The notes under the pieces are model-generated. The model searched no databases and was not told the origin of the DNA. It was given only the letters and a program-made list of their open reading frames with translations. A DNA stretch of 64,000 nt, from assembly GCA_951799425.1 (NCBI GenBank), contig OX637410.1, positions 7,440,001 through 7,504,000 of the forward strand, written 5' to 3'. Every line of letters starts with the position of its first letter. The first letter of the stretch is position 1. Source of the stretch: Ilex aquifolium (lineage: Eukaryota; Streptophyta; Magnoliopsida; Aquifoliales; Aquifoliaceae). Of this stretch, positions 48,307 through 58,951 are shown in pieces. A program made the position numbers and the translations under genes.

Positions 48307-50206
48307 TGATTGATTGGAAAAACGTTGTTGTATCCTAACCTCTAAACATCATCCCTAAATGTGTGTATGGCTTATAGGAATGGGTGAGTGTCACTCTCAC
48401 TCGGAATGATGCAAAAGATTAGGCAACAATGGAATGGTGATGGAAATGAATGGAATGAACAAAATGTTATGAAATGGAATGCGTGTGTGGTGAACAAAAA
48501 TGCTCCCCAATCGAAAGGAGTCTTTTGTGGTCGTGTGTTTTACTTGGAAAATATTCCAAGGTCGTCTCCTCAGGGAAGGAAAGGGAATTTTGTGAAAGTG
48601 ATTTTGCAAAAGTGAAAAGAAAGTGTAAAATCTTGTATTTGTGTTTTGGTGAGTTTTGTTCAAAATGAAAATGCAAGAAAGCAAGTGTTGGCTAATCCAA
48701 AGGGTTCATTCCAATGGGAATATCAAATCAACTCAAAGCCTTCCTCCGATTGAGCATGAATGAACGATTGATTCGGGGGAAGCTAGGGACGAGATTGGTG
48801 AGTATCTAAGCATAAACCGTGACTAGGCCTACGGAATATCAAAGGCTCACCAACTCATCCACTCTCAACCCCGTCAAACCGAACCATTTGACTCTAAAGG
48901 GAGGAATGAAGAAGAGTTGAAAATGGTATTCCCAAGAGGAATTTTCCCTTGGATTTAACCAACTTAAATCCTAGCTACTCATATTAAAAATGCAAGACAA
49001 GCATAATGTAGATGGACATGGAAGAGGAATGGAGATTTAAAGCATGAAACTTAACTTGAAGCAAGAAATCTAAAGCTATGAAGGAAAATATGCAATACCC
49101 ATTTTAAGCTAAGAAATGAAGAAAACATGGAAGCAACAATGGTGAAAGCTAAAATGAAAGATTAAACTTGAAATGAACTTGCAGTGAATAGCATTAAATA
49201 CATTAAATGAAGCTTACCAAGTTCTTACAAAGGATTACAAGTGAAATGGATGGAAGAAATGCAAAAACGAAATTACATTACACTATTCATCTTCTTCCTC
49301 AATGGAGCAAAAACTAAGCTTAGGTAGCCAACTTCTATACAAGCTTGTAATGTTCAATATATGCTGTGTGGAGACTTGCCAAAACGTCCAAGAGGCTCCC
49401 CCTAGCTGTGTGTACGAGCTCCCATCAAGAGAGGGCTAAATGGATGGCTTGACAGGCTAGGAGATCATAGCCCTGGCAGCCCACTTTCCTCTCTCTTTCA
49501 TTCAATGCCAAGCCTCCAAAGTCTTCAAAATGTGTAAGAGATGCCTGTAAATGTGTAAGGAAATGTTGGGCTAGGCGTGGGAGAAGTGTAGGTGGGACCC
49601 CCAAGCAAGTGGAGCAAGAAAGAAGTCGTTCTGGGCACTTATGGACGACCTACCGGTAGTGACTACCGGTAGTTATTGGCTACTGGAGTGATAACTACCG
49701 GTAGTCATTTGCTACTGGAGTGCTAACTACTGGTAGGTCTTTCCGGTAGTTGTCTGCTCTGGACCAATTGTCATAGAATTGGCATAACCTTTGATCCAAC
49801 CATCCGATTGAGCTGAAATTTGGACACAATATAGAAGACATCCAGATCTACAACTTTCATGTTTTTAACTTTTCCTGATTCTGAGTAGATCATGGCAAAA
49901 ATGGAGGAAAACCAAGGCAGTGCTTCCAAATGATGTGGCTGCTGATGCCCTTGTTCCCAAGCACCAATGCCTTATTGATTTCTTCACTTTTAAGCCTCCA
50001 ATTCTTCATGTATTGTGTCTATGCCTTCACCACACATCCATCATAGTTGCAAGGTTATAAAATACATGATTTAAGGTATAAAAACATGCAACATCAAAAT
50101 ATCAACATTATTGACAATTTTGGCTAACACTAAGTATTTAAATGCAAAAGTTGAGTTATAATGCATGTAATGAGCCCTTCAAATATGCAATATTATGCGC
50201 TCATCA
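48307..50206 (-). mobile_element. Solo LTR H (B family) inside F pol
   Basis: It is 1900 bp, TGATTGATTGG to GCGCTCATCA on the plus strand, with duplication GTCTA at 48302-48306 and 50207-50211. It splits the RNase H coding sequence between DVY and TDAS, next to the first catalytic Asp. It contains a palindrome cluster (49648-49752) and the dyad (48932-48952). Confidence 0.92.
49648..49752 (-). repeat. Palindrome cluster of LTR H (ACTACCGGTAGT type)
   Basis: Three perfect CTACCGGTAG units and two degenerate ones alternate with TACTGGAGTG spacers. LTR G, of the same family, has the GTACCGGTAC type instead. Confidence 0.8.
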
Positions 50207-52107
50207 GTCTACACCGATGCTTCACTATGAGGCTTGGGATGTATGCTAATGCAAGGAGGAAAGGTGGTTGCCTATGGCTCTAGGCAACTCAAGGTTCATG
50301 AACAGAACTATCCCACCCATGACTTAGAGCTTGTCGTTGTGGTCTTTGCTCTTAAGTTGTGGAGGTGTTATTTGTATGGAGAGAAATTCCAAGTGTTCTC
50401 TGATCATAAGAGCCTCAAGTATATCTTCACACAGAAAGACTTGAATCTCTGGCAAAGAAGGTGGATTGAGTACCTAGAAGACTACGATTTCACACTCAAC
50501 TACCATCCGGGGAAGGCGAATGTAGTTGCCGATGCACTTAGCAGGAAGTCTCGGGGGTGAACTCAATGTTTCCATAGGTGAATGGAAGTTGAAGGATGCC
50601 CTTGGAGATTTTGATCTATGGGTTGGAGAAGATGGATCCCGACCATGTTTGTTCAACCTTGTGGCTCAACCTACTCTCCAACGTAGGGTTGTGGAATTGC
50701 AATGCTTGGATCCTGAATTAGCGTCGATTCGAGCTAAATTGGAAAATGGAGAAACTATGGAGGGTTGGTCTTTCAGAAACAGAGAAATTGAGATATGGGG
50801 AGAAGCTATGCGTTCCCGATGATTCGTCCCTAAAGGAGGAGATACTTGGTGAGTGTCATCGCTCTAAGTTTGCTATCCACCCCGGTAGCACAAAAATGTA
50901 TAGGGACATGAAGCGCCAATATTGGTGGAAGGGAATGAAGAAGGATGTGGCAAGGTTCATAGCACGATGTGCGGTGTGCCAGCAGGTGAAGATCGAACAT
51001 CAAAAGCCAGGAGGATTACTACAGTCTTTGAGTATCCCAGAGTGGAAGTGGGATCACATCACCATGGATTTCGTGTCGGGTTTACCACGGATGTCGCGCG
51101 GGCATAATGCAGTATGGGTTATTGTGGATAGACTCACCAAGTCCGCTCATTTTTTGGGTATGAAGACCACGGACACATTCGAGACTTTGAGCCAACTGTA
51201 TATCCGTGAGATTGTGCGATTGCATGGAGTTCCGCTTTCTATCATGTCGGATCGTGATTCTCGGTTTGTGGCGCGGTTCTGGCAAAGTCTACAACAAGCC
51301 ATGGGGACAGAGTTACATTTCAGCACAGCTTTTCATCCCCAAACGGATGGCCAATCCGAGAGGGTGATACAGATTGTGGAAGACATGTTACGTGCTTGCG
51401 TGTTGGACTTCAAAGGAAGCTGGAGTGATCACTTGTCGTTGGTGGAGTTTGCGTATAACAACAGCTATCATGAAAGCATTAGGATGGCACCGTATGAAGC
51501 ATTGTATGGAAGACCGTGTAGATCCTCGACGTGTTGGTTAGAAGCCGGCGAGTGTAGTTTGTTTGGACCGGAGATTGTTCGAGAAACTACCGAGAAAATT
51601 CAACTCATCTGAGAGAGGCTACGCACGGCACAAAGTCGACAGAAAAGCTATACGGATCAAAGACGAAGACCCTTGGAGTTCAAAGTGGGAGACTACGTGT
51701 TCCTCAAAGTATCGCCCAAGAAAGGAGTATTTAGATTCGGCAAGAAGGGAAAGTTAGCGCCAAGATATACCGGGCCATTTGAAGTGATCAAAGTTGTGGG
51801 CAAATCGGCGTATCAGTTGCGGTTACCAGCTCAGTTGTTTGGGGTACATGACGTATTCCACGTGTCGATGTTGAGAAAGTGTCAATCGGAGGCAACGCCG
51901 GTCGTAGACTTGGAAGATATTGAAATTCAAGTTGGAGCAACCTATGAAGAACAACCGGTGAAGATTCTCGACGCCAAAGAGAAGGTGCTCCGTAACAAAG
52001 TCATCCGACTAGTGAAAGTTTTGTGGCAACACCATGGAGTGGAAGAAGCTACTTGGGAACCGGAGCTAGAAATGCGAGAGAAGTATCCACACTTATTCTC
52101 TACTTGA
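50207..52107 (+). pseudogene. Element F: RNase H, integrase and chromodomain
   Basis: After LTR H, RNase H continues (TDAS, then a TGA near 50227; open 50234-50560 with [10 protein letters not shown] and ADALSRKS). A one-base insertion in the G-run near 50555 and a second frameshift near 50775 precede integrase. Integrase has an HHCC zinc region (50850-51000, ending RCAVCQQ) and core residues in DFVSGLP, SDRDSRF and DGQSERV, with a TGA at 51610-51612. A GPF-type domain (YTGPFEVI) and HDVFHVSMLRKC follow. A chromodomain-like end (KVIRLVKVLWQ, EEATWEPE, KYPHLF) runs to 52107. Such chromodomains bind modified histones and guide integration into heterochromatin. Confidence 0.88.
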
Positions 52108-52132
52108 GGTAAGTTTCGAGGACGAAACTTTC

Positions 52133-52148
52133 TTTAAGGGGGGTGGAT
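52133..52148 (+). promoter_or_regulatory. Polypurine tract of element F
   Basis: TTTAAGGGGGGTGGAT directly abuts the 3' LTR. Upstream TTTCGAGGACGAAA closely matches TTTCGGGGACGAAA before the K tract (minus strand, near 13933). Confidence 0.82.
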
Positions 52149-52650
52149 TGTAAACCCCCACAGGTTTATATTAATATAGTAATATAATTGTTTAGTAATT
52201 CTTATATATGTAATGATGAAAGAATGAACCATATAGATTGTAACCATATGAATAAATACTAGGGAGGCAAATTTAATGTGAAGTTTAAGTTTCGAAGGTG
52301 TTTAAGTTTGGGAAGGGTTGTTAGGTAAGTTTCTAAACATTTTTAGGCCAAAATAAGATTTCCATTTAATCCGGAAGATCGAGAAACCTTAGGAGAGGTA
52401 ATATAGGGTGTATTAGAAGTTAGGAAGTATCCCGGAGTTGAAACACATTTTAGAAAGAATTCGGATTGGGAGGAATTTGACCCTACCTTGGTATTTTGGC
52501 TATAACTTTTTAATCCTAAATCCCATTGGCAAGAAATTTGGACAGTAGAAACTAGACTTCAAGGGCTACAAAAGTGTATTTCACAAAAAAATTCCAAATC
52601 GGCTTCTAAATAGGTCAAAATTGATCTGGAAGTTGCGGGTATAATGTCAC

Positions 52651-52733
52651 CCGCGTCCGGACGCGTATGGCAGAAACTTGGACGCAAAAACACGCATCCG
52701 GACAGCACAAAACACGCGTCCGGACGCGCCAAA
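52651..52733 (+). repeat. Palindrome cluster of F 3' LTR
   Basis: It has three GTCCGGAC-type units (one as ATCCGGAC), two fewer than the 5' LTR. Confidence 0.8.
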
Positions 52734-53338
52734 CTGAGGGCTTCACGACTCAGACGTGTTTTGGGTGTTTTCTCTTCCATTTGCACCCATTTCATCAATG
52801 CTAACCATAGAGAGGCTTAGAGAGGAAGGAAAGAAGGGGAAAAACAAGAAATTCAAGGGTTGATTCAAGTGGGAAGGATCAAATCTTCTAGTTCTTACTT
52901 GGAATTTTGATTCAAGGTAGGGGTTTTCTTCCATTCTCTTGCATTGAGGCTAGGGCATACATATATATACATTTTTTTGACTCTAAATCTTATATACTTG
53001 CTATGAAATTGTTGATTCTTGATATTTATGCAAATGTGGTTATGTTTTAAACAATGTTATGGTGGAATTACCATTAAAACTCTTTTTCTTGGTCTCAAAC
53101 CCTAGTTCTCAAGGGAAAGGGGTTTTTCTCTTAATTTTTCATTGATTCTTGAATTCAAAAACTTTAGTGCTTGAAATTGAACCATAAAATGATATTTATG
53201 AGGATCTCTTGTATATTTTCTCACATTGTCTCTATTGTACTACTTTATGAGAAATTTTGGGATTTTTGGGAATGGCTTGTTGTTTTGAGAAATTTTGGAT
53301 ATTGTATTTGTTGTATGGGTGTTTTGATGAACATGGGT

Positions 53339-53680
53339 GAGAGGTTCTTTGTAAGGATGCTCATGCCAAAGAAACAATACCTTGAGGGTGAGAGGTTCCT
53401 TGAAAGGATGCTCATGCCAAAGAAAGAAGAACTTGAGGGTGAGAGGTTCCTTGTAAGTATGCTCATGCCAAAGAAACATTACCTTGAGGGTGAGAGGTTC
53501 CTTGTAAGGATGCTCATGCCAAAGAAACAAGAACTTGAGGGTGAGAGGTTCCTTGTAAGGATGCTCATGCCAAAGAAACAATACCTTGAGGGTGAGAGGT
53601 TCCTTGTAAGGATGCTCATGCCAAAGAAACAATACCTTGAGGGTGAGAGGTTCCTTGTAAGGATGCTCATGCCAAAGAGA
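53339..53680 (+). repeat. 51-bp minisatellite in F 3' LTR, about 6.7 copies
   Basis: It is the same unit as 43276-43564 with one more copy and more variation in the first three units. The frame stays open in 53171-53791. Confidence 0.9.
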
Positions 53681-54720
53681 ATAATATTATATCATGTGTG
53701 GATTATGGGTTACTTTTGGGAAATTGTATGGCTCCATGTTGATAATTGGTTTCACCTTTCCTTTTTAACTTTACTGTTGTTCGTAAACTAGAGATCTATT
53801 AAAATGTCCATGTTTTCCTTCAAAAGTTATATATGATATTTTCAAAATGAGACCAACTTGTTTTATATGTTTTCTAAACCTTGTTCGAGTTGGGAGAATT
53901 TTGCTACAGAGGTTAGTGCTCACCCTCTACAAATAATATATTTTCAGATTATGGTTTGGAGGACGAGCTTAGAGTTGATGAGCTGGCACAATGGGAAGCT
54001 CCAATAGACGGGAACGTGGATCCCGAGAGTGATTCCTAGAGCCACATGCTCTTAGATTCTACCTTAGGAAGTTTATTTTGAGACAATGTAATGTCTAATA
54101 TTTTGGTTATTCCGCTGAAAACTCATAGTTGATTTTTGGGATGTAATTGTCCTATTTGGGCATATTCTTTTGGGTGTACTGGCCATGGTTTGACTTATTC
54201 TTTTGGGGATGATGATGTAGATATTATGGTTGATGGAATGAAATTTTCTTTAATTATGGATCTTATTAGTTGCTCTCATGATGTGAATGGTTGTAAATAG
54301 TAATGCTGACCAAGGGGGATTTTGGGGCGTTACAGAGGGACAACAGTGCCCCTATGCCAAGAAGTGTAAAAACTTCCCAAATAAGCCTCTCCATAGGCTC
54401 AAAAGTGTCAAAGGACATCCCATTCATATGCGCCATAGTAATGGAGTTAGGTAGGTTTGGGAAAGATCAAAGAGACCGAGTTATTTGGGGGAAAATGCAA
54501 ACCTAGGGTTTTGTGGAGAACACTTGAAATATTTGGCTAAAACACTCTAAAATTCAACCCTAATCAAGAGAAAGTGAGAAATTTGAAGTTTGGGAGAAGT
54601 GTTTTGAAGATTAGAAGAGAGTAGGAGGAGAGGAGAGAGTTTGGGAGCAAGAGATGGATGGGAAATGTGAAGGGTTTTTCAAAATTTTTGAACTTAAAAC
54701 CCTCATTTTTAGTTTTCTGG

Positions 54721-54873
54721 GCCAAACCTTCCGGAAGGTAGATGAGAACCTTCCGGAAGGTTTTGCTTACTGCCTGAGACAAAAAATTCTAGTAGGCAAA
54801 ACCTTCCGGAAGGTCGATCAAAATCTTCTGGGACACCTCTGTCTAGTAAGGAAAACCTTCCGGAAGGTTTTGC
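54721..54873 (-). promoter_or_regulatory. Internal copy of the LTR palindrome cassette, element E (CCTTCCGGAAGG type)
   Basis: Four perfect ACCTTCCGGAAGGT units and one degenerate unit match the type in E's LTR (40400-40572) and no other element. It lay about 385 bp upstream of the E third ORF before F inserted. Confidence 0.72.
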
Positions 54874-56747
54874 CTTTACTGCAAAACCATTCATTTGTTA
54901 AAAAATTCACATCCACTCCAACTTCCCTCAACTCCAAAACATATGAACACCCTATCTATGACAACTAACCTACCAAAAAATTGAACCACACATATGAACC
55001 ACAATTGATTGATCATGCCCAAAGTCATTTCCGAAATTGGAACATGATTTAAGATTTTGATGTTTTCAAAGTACAAGACATAGATTTCTAATTTAAACTA
55101 CCAAAATGAATACCCAAATTGAAAAACATAAATTTAAATAGCAAGGGCATTCCTAAATCTTATCAAATATCGAAAGTTGAGCAATATTCCCCTATCCTTT
55201 CAGCATAGTGCTACTTAACACGTTGTTCTAATGCCCGAACCAAGCACATATGAGCAACACCATAGCTTTAAATGCTAGTCTGAGTATGCACCTACACACT
55301 TATTTTCAAAGTCTCGTGTTTGTACAAATGGACATGCAATTTAAGCAATTACACAATGGAATTCACATTCACTTTGGCTATCAAAATTAAGCTTCGATAC
55401 AACCTCACAAAGAGTGTCTCTCAACAATGAATCACACTATAGTTATCCTGGCATGGTCTGCAAGTGTATATGTGAGATAGAATTTTGGGCACAAAATGAA
55501 GTATGTTCACATATAATCCAAAAATGAAGTTCATGCATAAAAATGAAAAAACCTTGGCATAATCTCATGAAAGGAATGCTAGGGCATTAAATAGCAAAAT
55601 CAACCTTTCTTTTTCTTTAAAAATATGCTATCCTCCATCATTCTCTAGATCAATTAGGACTTTCAAGGGTTATAATATGGCCTTAGGGTGATATTGAGGC
55701 AAATGAAATGAAGGATATAGGATAACAAAGAGGGTTGTTCCGAGTGAGTGACTTTTATTTCAAAAACACCTCCCTTTTCATGGGATTTTCAGTCCAACAC
55801 CATCACCACACTCTTTGTTTATTTTCTTTCTTTTCCTTAACATTTTCCTTCTCTTTTTGATCATTCTTTTCTTCTTTGCACTCCCTTTTTCTCCTCTTCT
55901 TGGATTTTCATTATTTTTCCATTCAACTCTTCGAGTTTCAACATCATTCATCCTTCTTGTTTGAGTTTCCACACCATACTTCCTTCTTATTAGGATCACT
56001 CATTTTCAGCTCTAGGAACAACCAAGGTGAGGTAAATTGTTATCATTTTACACTGGCTTGGTCAAATGTGTGGTATGGAAATGAATTTACCATTTAAGGC
56101 TCAATCACGTCACTAGGGATAAATATTTTACCAAGAAAAAGGCTAAGACTCAAAATAAATCAACGACGGCCCAAGATCACCTCTAGATAAGCATGGGGGA
56201 GCATTATGCATTTCAAGACAAGTCAATCAACTACACAAATGCACCTAACCGAAACAAACATAATGAGATTATTGAACAAATTTGAAATTTGAAGAATTGT
56301 TCATTGAGTAAATGTAAGTTCCCTTCAACAAGGATTGGCACTAAAGCTCTCATGGGTACTTGCTTCATCTCCACTATGTATGTCAAGCACTAAAATATGA
56401 ACTCAATCCGTAAATTTTCAAAATTACACATTCAAGGTGTACATATTGGTGAGTTCAAAAACAACCACATATGTGCTACTCAATCATAGGATGAACTTCT
56501 ATAATGTGCTCATATCTTCACAATTCAACACAAAGATCAACATGTCAACAACCCATAGCACTGTTAATGAGGGAATACAAATCAACATTCAGATATTTTC
56601 TCAAAAATTTTCAAAATTTTCACATAATTTGCAACTATTGTGAACAAAAATCAGTATGTTATGTGAAAGGTGACTTTTCACCACAAAATTTTGTATTATC
56701 AACAAAAAATTTCCACAAACATTGGTGTAACATACAAATGGTGCACC

Positions 56748-56786
56748 TCACCCCCCAACTTGATTCATGCATTGTCCTCAATGCAA
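56748..56786 (-). promoter_or_regulatory. Internal (post-pol) polypurine tract with stem-loop, element E
   Basis: It is essentially the sequence of 361-400 in reverse: the dyad TGCATTG-AGGA-CAATGCA, then AAGTTGGGGGG. Confidence 0.6.
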
Positions 56787-56989
56787 CAAAAAACATATAA
56801 TATGCAATGAAGCACTGTAAAAAGATGAGTAGGGTTAGAGAACACCTCGCACTTGAGCTTTTGACCAAAAAAAAAAAAACACCAATATCTGCAACTAAGA
56901 AAAATAAAACTACATGAAAAGATAAAGTAAGTAACATGAACGGCTAAAGTAAATAAAAAATGAATGTACACTAAAAAGCATAAGAATAG

Positions 56990-58206
56990 TTAATCCTCCA
57001 ACAAGTCCGGGTAGACCGGATCCATCAAATCCTCCTCCACTCCTTGTCCTTCAAAACTCTCAAAAAATGGCTTAAATCTTTGACCATTGACTTTGAATGT
57101 CCTATCATCTTCGGGGTTCGTGACTTTCCACAGCACCATTAGGGTAGGCCACCTTGACAAGATAGGGGCCATCCCAATGGGATCGGAGTTTACCTTGAAA
57201 GATTGAGAGACGAGAGTTGTATAAGAGCACTTTTTGGCCAGGATCAAATGACTTCCTTACAATGGATTTGTCATGAAGATCTTAGCCCGCTCTTTTGAAA
57301 TTTTAGATCTCTCATACGCATCTCTTTGAATCTCTTACAATTCATTCATTTCTAGCTTCCTATTCTCTCCGACCATTCTCAAATTGAAGTTCAAGGTTTG
57401 TATGGCCCAATATGCTTTATGCTCCATCTCAACCGACAAATGGCAAGCCTTTCCATAGACGAGCCGATAGGAAAACATACCTAAGATAGTCTTGTAGGCA
57501 GTGCGGTAAGCCAATAGGGCATCGGTCAGTCTACATAACCAATCTTTCCTATTCGGGTTCATCGTTTTCTCTAGGATACTTTTGATCTCCCAATTGGCCA
57601 ACTCAGCTTGGCCATTGGTCTGTGGGTGATATGCGGTGGACACCTTGTGTGTGACACCATACTTATGCATTAAGGATGCAAATGGCCTATTACATAAATG
57701 TGATCCACCATCGTTTAACATAGCACGAGGCATCCCAAACCTCGAAAAAATGTTCTCCTTGAGAAATTTGACCATGACCCGGAGGTCATTGGTCTTGGTT
57801 GGGATAGCCTCCACCCATTTGGACACGTAGTCCACTGCTAGTAGAATGTATAGGTAGCCAAAATACACGGGAAGGGACCTATAAAGTCGATCCTCCAACA
57901 ATCAAATATCTCAATAACAAGTACAGGGGAGAGGGGTATCATGTTCCTTCGCGTCACACTACCCAATCTTTGCCACCTATCGCACTCTTTACAGAAAGAG
58001 ATACAATCTTTTATCAAAGAGGGCCAATAAAAACCTAACTGTAGAACTTTTGCCGAAGTCTTCTTTGCAGAGAAATGGCCACCGCACACCTCTGAATGGA
58101 AAAATACAAGGACTTCCCGTTGTTCACTTTCTGGTACGCATATCCGCATGACTTGGTCAGGGCAGTACTTGAACAGGTACGGGTTATCAAAGTAAAAGTA
58201 CTTCAC
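56990..58206 (-). pseudogene. Element E: integrase, frameshifted
   Basis: In element sense: a zinc region (FFHSEVCGGHFSAKKT, CKECDRWQR), first core Asp in RIDFIGPFP, a frameshift near 57870, then [12 protein letters not shown], second Asp in LNDGGSHLC and Glu in [14 protein letters not shown] at 57335-57337 and one more stop or frameshift precede the tail, which is open from 57247 to 56990. The core residues survive but the frame is broken at least three times. Confidence 0.87.
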
Positions 58207-58951
58207 ATCTGCCGTGAATCTCCTTCTATCTTTTTGGCTCCAATGCGGTGGTATTTGTCTTGTTGCAAGATAATTACATATGTTAGCATACCAAGGACAA
58301 ACATAATGAATCTAAAGTAATTGCTCATCAGGGAAAAAATCAGGGATAGGAATGTGCTCATCGGCCTCTTGCACCACCAGTCAGGATAAATGGTCTGCCA
58401 CCACGTTCTCAACTCTTTTTTTTGTCTTTGATCGTCAAATTGAATTCTTGTAGGAGGAGTATCCACCTAATGAGTCTCAATTTTGCATCCTGCTTAGACT
58501 ACTATAGGTTCAAAGCAGAGTGATCGGTATAGACTACTATAGGTGAACCAATGATGTTTAACCGAAATTTATCCAATACAAATACTACAGCTATCAATTC
58601 TTTTATGTGGCGGTATAGTTCATTTGAGCTTCATGGAGTGTTTTGCTAGCGTAGTATATTAGATAAGGTCTCTTGTCCTCTCTTTAACCGAGCACTGTGC
58701 CTACCGCGTAATCACTCGCGTCGCACATAAGCTCAAAAGGTAAATCTCACTTGGGTGGTCGCATAATCGGAGGTGTAGTAAGCATGCTTTTGAGTTTTAT
58801 AAATGATGCTTTGCAATTATTCGATCACTCGAATGGGACATCCTTAGACAATAAATTGGTCAAAGGTTGGGTCAATGCACTAAAGTCTTTAATAAAACCT
58901 GATATCTTTGATGACCTTCAGTGTAGGGATGTTGGAAATGGCCTCAACCTT
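58207..58951 (-). pseudogene. Element E: RNase H and RT thumb remnant, rearranged
   Basis: Fragments such as VVYTDHSAL and KLRLIRWILLLQEFN (RNase H, about 58430-58540) are readable between stops. A short motif around CTATAGTAGTCTA is duplicated at 58498-58536, and part of the RT-RNase H joint is missing. Confidence 0.7.

Larger units (their letters stand above)
42042..54334 (+). mobile_element. Element F: Tekay-like chromovirus (Ty3/gypsy) with chromodomain
   Basis: LTRs start TGTAAACCCCC and end GGGGCATTACA / GGGGCGTTACA. The 5-bp duplication GAGGG is perfect at 42037-42041 and 54335-54339. It has an initiator-tRNA-Met primer site, truncated gag, protease, RT, RNase H, integrase, chromodomain and purine tract, in that order. 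Solo LTRs G (44100-45948) and H (48307-50206) sit inside it; without them F is about 8.5 kb. Several stops and two frameshifts make it inactive. Host site: the sequence just before the third ORF of E. Confidence 0.92.
52149..54334 (+). repeat. 3' LTR of element F
   Basis: This 2186-bp uninterrupted LTR runs TGTAAACCCCC to GGGGCGTTACA and serves as the reference for the split 5' copy. Confidence 0.93.
54340..56989 (-). other. Element E: untranslated region between pol and third ORF
   Basis: It is colinear with 4444-6843 (A) and 32146-34158 (C). It contains the palindrome cassette (54721-54873), the pyrimidine-rich plus-strand run (55800-55990) and the internal purine tract (56748-56786). No credible coding sequence is seen. 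Confidence 0.75.
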
